Shown: one piece after another, positions 9,321 through 17,659 of the stretch
Position numbering within the stretch: position 1 is the stretch's first letter
How the letters are laid out: the number at the start of each line of letters is the position of its first letter
NCBI RefSeq assembly: GCF_019457915.1
Contig: NZ_JAHZSS010000003.1
Span: 124,001-188,000, forward strand
Direction of reading: 5' to 3'
DNA length: 64,000 nt
Source: Neiella holothuriorum
GTDB lineage: Bacteria > Pseudomonadota > Gammaproteobacteria > Enterobacterales > Neiellaceae
The notes under the pieces: generated by a model
What the model saw: only the letters and a program-made list of their open reading frames with translations
What the model was told of the DNA's origin: nothing
The model's database searches: none
Program-made: the position numbers and the translations under genes

Positions 9321-11867
9321 ATGAAAATAACAAATTACACGGCTGCGCCGCTGTTACTGGCGTTGCTGGCTGGTTGTGGCGGTGGCGAGTCGCTAAAAGA
9401 CATTGCCAACGATCAAGAACCTGCCGTTCCTTACACGCGAATCGTCTTTGATCCCGCTAATAGTGAAATTTCGTTGCCATCGGACATTTTGCTACTAACC
9501 ACCACGGATGGCACGCTCGACATACCGGTCGATGATCCAATGGATTTAACGGACCCTGCCGTTGCCCTTAGTTCGTTGGACGGTTGGGGCACGAGTGCGC
9601 CCATTGTTATCGAAATGGATTATCCGCAAGCGTCATTTGGTGATTACAGCTTGAGTGTAGAAAGTGCTGCTCAAGTTGGCGCCGCTGAGCTTTTTGAGGT
9701 GATTTTAGGTAGCCCGCTGTCATCCGATCCTGATTGTGTGACTGTGTCGACAGGCCACCTTTGTAAAGTGGTGTCGCAATTAACTTATGGCGTCGACTTT
9801 ATCACTCAATCTGATGGGACTGATTTTGTTGTGGTGCCCATTAAGCCACTAAAACCCAAAACGTCTTATTTATTGGCAACCACAACCTTGCTCGAAGACT
9901 CTGAAGGTCGCTCGGTGTTGCCATCGTCGAGCTATGAGTTGTTGCGCCTCGATGTTGAAACGCAGCCGCTAGGATCAGAATCACAATTGCTGCTACAAGC
10001 CGCCGTTAACAGCTATGAGGCAGGCTTAGCAGAAGCTGGTGTTGATTTAGATACGGTGAATTACAGCATGCCGTTTACTACGCAGTCAGTAGTGGATGTG
10101 ATGTCGATTAGTCGACTGGTGGTTGCTAATAGCCAGCCAACGCTTAGCAATATTACCGATACAGGATTAAATGCAGCGGAAATGCTTGCTCTATCCGGTG
10201 TTGTGTTAGAAGGCCAAGCTGCGTTGATCGCAAGTGCTGCAAATGTTTATAGTGCGACGGTCAATTTAGTCATGTTCCAAGACATTGCCAGCACCGACAA
10301 CTGTGATTTGACCGAATTGGTCACCACCGGTGTCTGTGATGTGTTGTTCACATATTGGCAAGCGCAAGGCGATAGCCCTGTTTCGATTGCCGGCGCTTTG
10401 GCGGATGGCTCGCTAACGCAAGAATCGTTCGCTATCCAAGCCATGACTCAAAATCCGGCGTTAACACCGGAAGATCTAGCGGATCCGAGCAAATGGGTTG
10501 GTTTGCAAATCAATGTGCCTGACGCCAGCGGCACCCCAGTTGATTCTGAAAAACATCTGACTCAATACAATCCGCTTGGCTTAGTCAAAGGTCTGCAACA
10601 AGTACCAGTGCTGATTACCGTGCCTGATACAACAACCGTGAATGCCATTCGAGCATCGTTAGCGGGCATTGATATGTCGTTGCTTCCTGCTGAGCTCACC
10701 TTGACTGAACCTGCCGCGGGCTGGCCTGTTGCCGTATTTGCTCATGGCATTACCAGCCTAAAAGAATCAGTGCTTGGTTTGGCCGGAACAATGGCGCTGC
10801 AAGGGCAAGCGACGATTGCCCTTGATTTGCCAATGCATGGTGCCCGTAGCGCCGATCTGACCGGCAATGGCGTGTATGAGCTAACCGCAACGGCGCCAAG
10901 TAACGGAGCGGCTTATGCGAATGGTAATGTATTGACGTACTTGAACCTTTCAAGCCTGATGTCAGTCCGCGATGCCATGCGACAAAGTGCGCTTGATATT
11001 TTAACCCTCCGCGCGGCCATTACATTCACAGCGTTGCAAGATGCGGCCATGATGCAGGCACCATTGCTTGATGCTAGCCACGTTGGTTTTGTTGGCATGT
11101 CACAAGGCGCCATTGTTGGCACATCTGCTGTTACGGTCGCCAATACACCGTTTGTGGTTGACGGCGTAGAAATGGCGAATCCATTTGCCTTCAATAGTGC
11201 GGTGCTTAACGTACCGACCGGCGGCTATGGGCCAAGTGTGGCGTTTTCAACCACCTTCGCTCCGGTGCTTAAAGATGGTTTAACTGCGTCCGATACGTTT
11301 TCGGAAGCGTTACAGACAGCTTTCTCACTCACTGCAGAAGAGCTAGAAGCGATTGCAGAAAATGATCCTGAGCAGTACCAAGCAATGGTCGATGCGGTGT
11401 ATCCGACGGTGCTGAACGAATTTTTGTTCGCCGCTCAACAAGTACTCGATAGTGCGGATAGTATCAATTTCGCCAGTACGCTAAGTGCTCTTGAAACGCC
11501 GGTTTTACTGCACGAAGTGGTTGGTAATGGTGCGGAGAACTTAAGCGATCATGTGCTACCCAACAGTACAGCCGCAAATGGTTGGCCGGTAGCCGGTACC
11601 GAGGCACTAATTGGTGCACTTTCGTTACCTGCCATTTCTAGTTCGCAAGCCGATAGCGATGGGATTATGGGTGCAGTGCGTTTTATGTACGGTTTCCATA
11701 GTTCATTGTTAAGCCCTGCTGCAGTCGAAGGCATTGCGCCGGATGCGGCTAAAAATGCGGTAGTGACGGCTACCATGCAACAGCAAGCTGCAGAGTTTAT
11801 TAGTACTGCAGGTCAGCAATTGACCATTTCTGAAGAGTCCGCCGCGGTGATTGTTCCAGCATCGTAA
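9321..11867 (+). CDS. Lipoprotein lipase, VolA/Pla-1/cef type
   Basis: An 848-residue predicted surface or periplasmic lipoprotein. The lipobox LLAGC follows a hydrophobic signal, and a GGG stretch follows the Cys. The N-terminal half has the 'virulence factor lipase' look (PSDILLLTTTDGTLDIPVDDP), while the C-terminal half holds an alpha/beta hydrolase: HGITSLK is the oxyanion segment and VGMSQGAIVG the nucleophile elbow. The family (VolA, Pla-1/cef) cleaves lysophospholipid or fatty esters. Start at the ATG after GGGAGAATA. It stands alone and ends in a terminator. Confidence 0.8.
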   Translation: MKITNYTAAPLLLALLAGCGGGESLKDIANDQEPAVPYTRIVFDPANSEISLPSDILLLTTTDGTLDIPVDDPMDLTDPAVALSSLDGWGTSAPIVIEMDYPQASFGDYSLSVESAAQVGAAELFEVILGSPLSSDPDCVTVSTGHLCKVVSQLTYGVDFITQSDGTDFVVVPIKPLKPKTSYLLATTTLLEDSEGRSVLPSSSYELLRLDVETQPLGSESQLLLQAAVNSYEAGLAEAGVDLDTVNYSMPFTTQSVVDVMSISRLVVANSQPTLSNITDTGLNAAEMLALSGVVLEGQAALIASAANVYSATVNLVMFQDIASTDNCDLTELVTTGVCDVLFTYWQAQGDSPVSIAGALADGSLTQESFAIQAMTQNPALTPEDLADPSKWVGLQINVPDASGTPVDSEKHLTQYNPLGLVKGLQQVPVLITVPDTTTVNAIRASLAGIDMSLLPAELTLTEPAAGWPVAVFAHGITSLKESVLGLAGTMALQGQATIALDLPMHGARSADLTGNGVYELTATAPSNGAAYANGNVLTYLNLSSLMSVRDAMRQSALDILTLRAAITFTALQDAAMMQAPLLDASHVGFVGMSQGAIVGTSAVTVANTPFVVDGVEMANPFAFNSAVLNVPTGGYGPSVAFSTTFAPVLKDGLTASDTFSEALQTAFSLTAEELEAIAENDPEQYQAMVDAVYPTVLNEFLFAAQQVLDSADSINFASTLSALETPVLLHEVVGNGAENLSDHVLPNSTAANGWPVAGTEALIGALSLPAISSSQADSDGIMGAVRFMYGFHSSLLSPAAVEGIAPDAAKNAVVTATMQQQAAEFISTAGQQLTISEESAAVIVPAS

Positions 11868-11884
11868 AAGGAACCAAGGTTGAT

Positions 11885-11914
11885 AAAAAAGCTCGGCATA
11901 TGCCGAGCTTTTTT
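11885..11914 (+). terminator. Intrinsic terminator after the lipase
   Basis: Six A, GCTCGGCA, TA, TGCCGAGC, six T: a near-perfect palindrome placed 17 bases after the stop codon. Confidence 0.9.
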
Positions 11915-11996
11915 GTATCTGGAAGGTATGATGACGAGTTTGATAAAAGTTGTAATTGGTCGGCTCGATTCGACAGCAACGTAAGACTAAGATTGG

Positions 11997-13892
11997 ATGA
12001 TGATAAGACGGCCATTCTGTGAGTACTGCCCAGTGCCTAACATTAAAACTCTAGTAGCTATATTTTGTGCGTTCACTTGCTGTTGGTTAACCGCTGGGCA
12101 TGCGCAGGTGCAATCGCCAACGCAATGGCCACAAAGTGCTGGCGAACTTGCCATGCAATGCGAGCAAGCCGCCGGCCGTATCGATCAAATCTTAAGTCGA
12201 GATGTTGAAGCCGATGAGCAGTTGCTTCGTTTACTTGATGAAGCTGTTGCTGGCTTGGAATCGCAAATAGCCATTTCCATGGTGTTAGCAGACGCGTCAC
12301 CCAATGCCGATCTGCGGCAGCAGGCGTTGCTATGCCTTGACGCCTTATCGACCATTGAGCAGCAGTGGTTAAGTTTTGATGAAACGAGTGACATGCTTAG
12401 TGCGTTGGAAGATCAGACGCTATCCAAGCAGGGCAGCCGTTTGCTTGGGCTTTGGTTGCATCAGGCAGGTTTAGTCTCCGGTGAGCGAGCACAGCAAAGC
12501 AATCAACGGTTACATTACGCAGAAGCTGGTTATCAACAAACCTTGCGAGCATTGGATAAAAAGTTACGTCTGCCGCAACAATGCCAGCAGGGTGTGCCGA
12601 CCGATCAATTACAACGTTGGCTCAGCAATGACCAATTCGAATTGCCATTACGAGGCGCCCAGGTGATTCGATTTTTGCGCTACCCAGTGGCTACCGAATG
12701 CCGCCGTATGGCATGGGTTGCATTACAGTCCAAAGGCATGCCAGAAAATATGATGCAACTGGATATGGTGCTCAATCAACGCCAGTTATGGGCTAAAAAT
12801 CATGGGGCCGCAAATTTTGCAGATTATCAGTTGCGCACCCAATTGCTCGATAGCCCTGAGCTGGTGATGCAATATTTGGCAGCTACTGCAGCGGCCAACT
12901 TACCCCAACAATTCGAGCACAGTGACTGGTTATATACCAGTGTAAGGGCGCCGGATTCGGCTGCTGATGTTGGTCAAAGTCCAATAGCGGTAATGCAACA
13001 AACATTTCAGTATTTGCAGCAGTTTGGTCTGCAATTTACGCCTGTGGTTGCACCTGATTTATTAACCCCCAAACAGCTTGAACAACAGCAACATAATCAA
13101 CCGGCCCGTTATTGGCACCCAGGTGTAGCGGCGTATCACCTTAGTGTCACAGCTAATGGCGATGACCAACCGCGAGTGTTAGCCACTGTGTATTTTGATG
13201 TGTTTGCGCGCTCAAATAAATCGGCATCGGCACGCCACCGAGCATTACGCCATGGCGTCTACGGTGGCGGAGAAGCCGAAAGTGCGGTGTTGATGGCGCT
13301 ACCGATAACGGCTTGGTACGGGCGCGATCGACGTAGCTTCTATCGTCAATTAGGGCAGGCAGTACAACATGCAATGGCGAGGGCGGAGTACCATGGCCTT
13401 AGTGGCAGCCCTATCGAGCGAGATTTCTCTCGACTGGGCATGGCGCTGTTCGAAGCGTTGATGGCTGACCATGATCCATGGCTGGCTGGCCAAATAAAAT
13501 CACCTAAGCGGATTGCCAAGAAGTTATTCAGAGCATCTGTATCGCTCGACTATCATCGCCTTGGCATGTCGAACTTTGCTGGTTTGCAATCCATTAATCA
13601 GCACTATTTTGAACGTTATATGAAAGTGCCAATGCCGCCTGAATATACGCCGCAATATTCGCTCAACACTTTGATTAGCGACGGTGTACTTTACTATCAA
13701 CGGCTCTGGTATCCGGCATTTGCTAAATTGCTATTGAGTTGCACTGAGCAAGTGAATGGAACATTTATGCAGCAGTTGTTTGAGCCAGCAGGGCAATCTG
13801 CTGCCTTTAATGCTGTGCAACAGGTTTGTCCAAACATTCATAGCCTTGAGCAGCTAGTGAATCAGGTTGCTACTGTGAAGCGGTTGCAATAA
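11997..13892 (+). CDS. Exported M3-peptidase homologue lacking the zinc site
   Basis: A 631-residue protein with an N-terminal hydrophobic signal (residues about 15–36, ending AGHAQ). The C-terminal half resembles M3 oligopeptidases: QLWAKNHGAANFADYQLRTQ and LSGSPIERDF match the helices around the active site. Where the family has HEFGH the protein reads Q454-A-V-Q-H458, and where the third zinc ligand Glu follows RDFV it has Arg479. The metal site therefore appears lost, so it is probably not a peptidase and may bind peptide or act as a scaffold. Two adjacent ATGs open the frame. Followed 87 bases later by sohB. Confidence 0.7.
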   Translation: MMIRRPFCEYCPVPNIKTLVAIFCAFTCCWLTAGHAQVQSPTQWPQSAGELAMQCEQAAGRIDQILSRDVEADEQLLRLLDEAVAGLESQIAISMVLADASPNADLRQQALLCLDALSTIEQQWLSFDETSDMLSALEDQTLSKQGSRLLGLWLHQAGLVSGERAQQSNQRLHYAEAGYQQTLRALDKKLRLPQQCQQGVPTDQLQRWLSNDQFELPLRGAQVIRFLRYPVATECRRMAWVALQSKGMPENMMQLDMVLNQRQLWAKNHGAANFADYQLRTQLLDSPELVMQYLAATAAANLPQQFEHSDWLYTSVRAPDSAADVGQSPIAVMQQTFQYLQQFGLQFTPVVAPDLLTPKQLEQQQHNQPARYWHPGVAAYHLSVTANGDDQPRVLATVYFDVFARSNKSASARHRALRHGVYGGGEAESAVLMALPITAWYGRDRRSFYRQLGQAVQHAMARAEYHGLSGSPIERDFSRLGMALFEALMADHDPWLAGQIKSPKRIAKKLFRASVSLDYHRLGMSNFAGLQSINQHYFERYMKVPMPPEYTPQYSLNTLISDGVLYYQRLWYPAFAKLLLSCTEQVNGTFMQQLFEPAGQSAAFNAVQQVCPNIHSLEQLVNQVATVKRLQ

Positions 13893-13979
13893 TCACTATA
13901 CTGGCGTTCATTTTTGAATTTATTGTTGCTGACGCCGGTCTTTATAGCGGTGTCGTTTAATTGACCAGAGAGTACGAGT

Positions 13980-15062
13980 TTGGAATTTTTGTATGAGTAC
14001 GGACTGTTTTTAGCCAAAACGGTCACTTTCGTGATTGCCATTGCCGCGGTTATCGGCTTGATTGTTGCTAATTCATCAAAAGGGCGTGTTGGCCGTAAAG
14101 GTCACCTTGAACTGACCGATCTGAGAGATCAGCTTGATGAACACCAAGACGTCATTCGCCATCAGTTGTTATCTGATGAAGAGCTGAAGCAGCTCAAGCA
14201 AGAAGAGAAAAAGAAGGCGAAACAGGCCAAAAAAGACGCTAAACAAAAAGCCAAAGAAGCGAAAAAGAAAGGTGCTGCTGAAGATATTTCGGAACAGGAA
14301 GTACAAGGGCGCATCTTTGTACTGAAATTTAATGGCAGTGTCGATGCCCACGAAGTGGAATCGTTACGAGAAGAGGTGACGGCGATTCTATCGGTCGCAG
14401 ATACTGACCATGACGAAGTACTGCTAAAATTAGAAAGTGGTGGCGGCGTGGTTCATGGTTATGGCCTTGCTGCGTCACAATTAGACCGTATAAAAAAAGC
14501 TGGTTTGACGTTAACGGTTGTGGTCGACAAAGTCGCGGCCAGTGGCGGCTACATGATGGCGTGTTTAGCCGATAAGCTCTATTGCGCACCGTTTGCCATT
14601 ATTGGCTCCATTGGTGTTATTGCCCAAATACCGAACTTCCATCGTCTCTTGAAAAAGCATGACATTGATTTCGAACAAGTAACGGCGGGCGAGTATAAAC
14701 GCACGTTAACCATGTTTGGTGAGAATACCGATCAAGCGCGTGACAAATTCAAAAACGAATTAAATGAAGTGCATGGCTTGTTCAAAGATTTTGTGCAGCG
14801 CTATCGGCCAGAGCTCGACTTAGCGAAGGTTGCGACTGGCGAGCACTGGTTTGGCATTCAAGCTCACGAATTAGGCTTGGTTGACGAACTAGCAACATCT
14901 GATGAGTTGTTGATGCAGCATTGCTTAGACGACAAAGAGATCCATGAAGTGCGCTATGTCATTCGCAAAAAACTGTCAGAAAAAGTGGCCGAAAATGTCA
15001 CGTCGAGCCTTGCGCGCGTAGCCGCGAACTGGAGTCAAAAATTACGTTACTGGCAGCAGTAG
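13980..15062 (+). CDS. sohB: Inner-membrane peptidase SohB
   Basis: A 360-residue member of the S49 protease family. One membrane helix lies at residues 8–32, then a long Lys/Ala coiled segment (about 70–105), then the protease domain with the nucleophile Ser in VAASGGYMMAC and the general-base Lys in EYKRTLT. SohB is a periplasm-facing protease able to compensate for loss of DegP in E. coli. The TTG start sits exactly where E. coli SohB begins (ELLSEYGLFLAK versus EFLYEYGLFLAK), so the unusual codon is well supported. Confidence 0.9.
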   Translation: MEFLYEYGLFLAKTVTFVIAIAAVIGLIVANSSKGRVGRKGHLELTDLRDQLDEHQDVIRHQLLSDEELKQLKQEEKKKAKQAKKDAKQKAKEAKKKGAAEDISEQEVQGRIFVLKFNGSVDAHEVESLREEVTAILSVADTDHDEVLLKLESGGGVVHGYGLAASQLDRIKKAGLTLTVVVDKVAASGGYMMACLADKLYCAPFAIIGSIGVIAQIPNFHRLLKKHDIDFEQVTAGEYKRTLTMFGENTDQARDKFKNELNEVHGLFKDFVQRYRPELDLAKVATGEHWFGIQAHELGLVDELATSDELLMQHCLDDKEIHEVRYVIRKKLSEKVAENVTSSLARVAANWSQKLRYWQQ

Positions 15063-15122
15063 CTAACGAATCGCCGGTGCTTATAAGGATGTTAAGCACT
15101 TAGAGCTAGGGAGTTAAGCCAT

Positions 15123-16187
15123 TTGAGCAGACTAAACGAGTCACCACGTCCCACGGCACATGAGTGGATGAAAGAAGTCCCTGCAGGCAATGCAGGGCCT
15201 CGCGTCAGCGTGTTGATGCATTTGGTCGCGTTTGTTCCGGTGGCAACCCTTGCTGTTTACCACTTTGTGCTAGGCAACCTGCTGGTTTCCGCGTCACTTA
15301 CAGTGATGGCCTCGATGCTGGCAGCAACCGTTCTAGTGGCGCGTGTTGCGCCTCATCTGTGTGTTCATGTGTTTCTTGATTGCCTTTTTATTTTCACTGC
15401 GTTACCAACATCCTTATGGGTGTTGTTTATGCCCGACCTATATGTCATTTACTTAATTCCAGCGCTCATTTTTGCGGCATTTTTCGTGATGCCTATACGT
15501 TTATCTACCCCTTTATTAGCGGTCTATACAATTACCGCAATTTTCTTTTTTGCAGGCCAACATGGCTTTGCCGAGAGTTTGCGAGTTGGGTTTGGATTAG
15601 GCGCTTGTTATTTATTTACCCTTGGCCTCGCTTCGATGATGTTGCGCCAACAGAAACAATTGACCGAGCTGGCGTTCCTTGACCCACTAACCAAAGCCTA
15701 TAACCGTAACGCGCTGTTTGATGAACTTGCGCATGTCATGGATACGGCCGCGCGACATCAAACCGCAGCATCTGTGGTGATGCTCGACATTGATCACTTC
15801 AAGCAAATTAATGATAAGCATGGGCATGCGGTGGGCGATGAAGTGTTGATTTGGCTTACCAATCAGCTGCTGGCGCATAGTCGCCGTAATGATCGCTTGT
15901 TTCGTCTTGGTGGTGATGAGTTCTTGTTATTGTTACCGGACTTGAATAGTAAGGAAGCGTATCGGGTGATTGAACTCATTAAAGAGCGCATGGCACCCGT
16001 TGGCGCCCCTCATCAGATCCGCATCACGGTCAGTGCTGGTGTTGCTGAGTTGATGGCCGAAGACAGTGCCGATAAATGGCTCGACAAGGCTGATAAGGCG
16101 CTCTATTTGGCGAAAGAAGATGGCCGCAATTGCTGCCGCAGTTGGCAGCCAGCCTCATCATCAGAGACTGGCACCAGTGATTGTTAG
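15123..16187 (+). CDS. Membrane diguanylate cyclase (GGDEF)
   Basis: A 354-residue protein with about six hydrophobic helices (residues 25–180) followed by a GGDEF domain (about 190–345). It keeps the catalytic signature RLGGDEF, the substrate loop DIDHFKQINDKHGHAVGD, and an RRND motif five residues before GGDEF, which is the RxxD inhibitory site for c-di-GMP. It should make c-di-GMP and be product-inhibited. The input is probably sensed within or near the membrane; no known sensor domain was recognised. TTG start behind AGGGAG. Confidence 0.85.
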   Translation: MSRLNESPRPTAHEWMKEVPAGNAGPRVSVLMHLVAFVPVATLAVYHFVLGNLLVSASLTVMASMLAATVLVARVAPHLCVHVFLDCLFIFTALPTSLWVLFMPDLYVIYLIPALIFAAFFVMPIRLSTPLLAVYTITAIFFFAGQHGFAESLRVGFGLGACYLFTLGLASMMLRQQKQLTELAFLDPLTKAYNRNALFDELAHVMDTAARHQTAASVVMLDIDHFKQINDKHGHAVGDEVLIWLTNQLLAHSRRNDRLFRLGGDEFLLLLPDLNSKEAYRVIELIKERMAPVGAPHQIRITVSAGVAELMAEDSADKWLDKADKALYLAKEDGRNCCRSWQPASSSETGTSDC

Positions 16188-16198
16188 TGTGGTGAGGC

Positions 16199-17491
16199 TT
16201 ACTTGAGGTGAACCTCTTCTTCTTTTAAGCCGGCACTTTCATCGTTGTAAACGTCAAGATCCATTTTTCCTTCGCTCTTACCAACCACACAGGTCACCAT
16301 GGTATCGCCCGTCACATTAACGGCGGTGCGTGTCATATCCAACAGACGATCAACACCGATAATCAACGCAATCCCCTCAACCGGCAAGCCCACTTGTTGC
16401 AGTACCATCGCGAGCATGATCAGACCAACGCCTGGAACACCAGCGGTACCGATGGAGGCGAGGGTTGCCGTTAAAATAACGGTGAGGAAGTCTCCGAAGC
16501 TTAAGTCAATCCCATACACCTGAGCGATAAACACGGTCGCTACACCCTGCATGATGGCGGTACCATCCATGTTGATGGTTGCCCCCATTGGGATGGTAAA
16601 CGAAGCAACACTGTTATGAACGCCGAGCTTACGGGTAGCCGTTTCCATTGTGACCGGAATGGTGGCATTGCTCGATGCGGTGCTAAAGGCAAACAAAACG
16701 GCATCGCGCATTTTTTTCATAAACGGCTTGGGGTTTATTTGTGCAAAGGTGGTTAACAGCGTTGGGTACACCAACGTCGCGTGGATTATGAGCACCCCAA
16801 ATACCACTAAGAAATAACCGGCGAGGTTCGCGATGGTGCTTAAGCCCATCTCAGTAAATAGTTTCGCCAAGAGACAAAATACACCGTATGGGGCCAAATT
16901 CATGAGGATGCTGACCAAACTCATGATGACCTTGCTGAGATCTTCAAAGACTGCCGCTAATCGCTCACCTGGCTTGCCCGATATCGCCATGGCGAAACCA
17001 AACAATAAGGCGAAGACAATAATTTGCAGCATATTGCCTTTAGCCATTGCCTCAATTGGGTTGCGCGGGAACATGTCGATGAATACCTGCGACAAGGCTG
17101 GCGCCTGTGCTGCATTGAAGTTAGCCGTGGTATCTAAGTCCAGTCCATGGCCTGGGCCAATTAAGGTCGCTGCAGACATAGCCAAAGCAATCGCAATTGC
17201 CGTGGTTAACAGGTAAAGCAGAATCGATTTACCACCCAGCCGGCCAAGTGTTGAAGCATCTTTTAGCTGGCAGGTGCCGCACACTAGCGATACAAAAACC
17301 AAAGGAACGACGAGCATCTGCAGACTGGCGACAAAGATTTTGCCCACAACGTGAAACAAGCCGTTGGTGAAATAGTTGTCGACAAACTCACTACCGGGAA
17401 ATAACTGTCGCAGTGCAAAACCGACGACGATCCCGGCCACCATGCCCAACACGATACGCTGGGTAAGGGATAATTTTTTACTTTGGTTCAT
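16199..17491 (-). CDS. Dicarboxylate/amino acid:cation symporter (DAACS)
   Basis: A 430-residue inner-membrane transporter of the GltP/DctA family (Na+ or H+ driven uptake of glutamate, aspartate or C4-dicarboxylates). Recognised by the serine-rich loop FAFSTASSNATIPVTMET, by NMDGTAIMQGVATVFIAQ in TM7, and by GVPGVGLIMLAMVLQ in HP2. Eight transmembrane segments and two hairpins fit the fold. The substrate cannot be settled by eye. It is convergent with the GGDEF gene with an 11-base gap. Confidence 0.88.
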   Translation of the reverse strand: MNQSKKLSLTQRIVLGMVAGIVVGFALRQLFPGSEFVDNYFTNGLFHVVGKIFVASLQMLVVPLVFVSLVCGTCQLKDASTLGRLGGKSILLYLLTTAIAIALAMSAATLIGPGHGLDLDTTANFNAAQAPALSQVFIDMFPRNPIEAMAKGNMLQIIVFALLFGFAMAISGKPGERLAAVFEDLSKVIMSLVSILMNLAPYGVFCLLAKLFTEMGLSTIANLAGYFLVVFGVLIIHATLVYPTLLTTFAQINPKPFMKKMRDAVLFAFSTASSNATIPVTMETATRKLGVHNSVASFTIPMGATINMDGTAIMQGVATVFIAQVYGIDLSFGDFLTVILTATLASIGTAGVPGVGLIMLAMVLQQVGLPVEGIALIIGVDRLLDMTRTAVNVTGDTMVTCVVGKSEGKMDLDVYNDESAGLKEEEVHLK

Positions 17492-17659
17492 TTTAAATTC
17501 CGATAAAACCTGACGCCGCTACCTTACCAAGTGCGGTAAATGGGATAAAGGCCGCATTTGCTCGCATTTTGATTCAATTAGTTGAAATTGCTAATTACAG
17601 GTCTGGTTAAAAGTTCGTTATAGTGATGCCGGAATTATATACCCAGTTCAAGCACGGAG

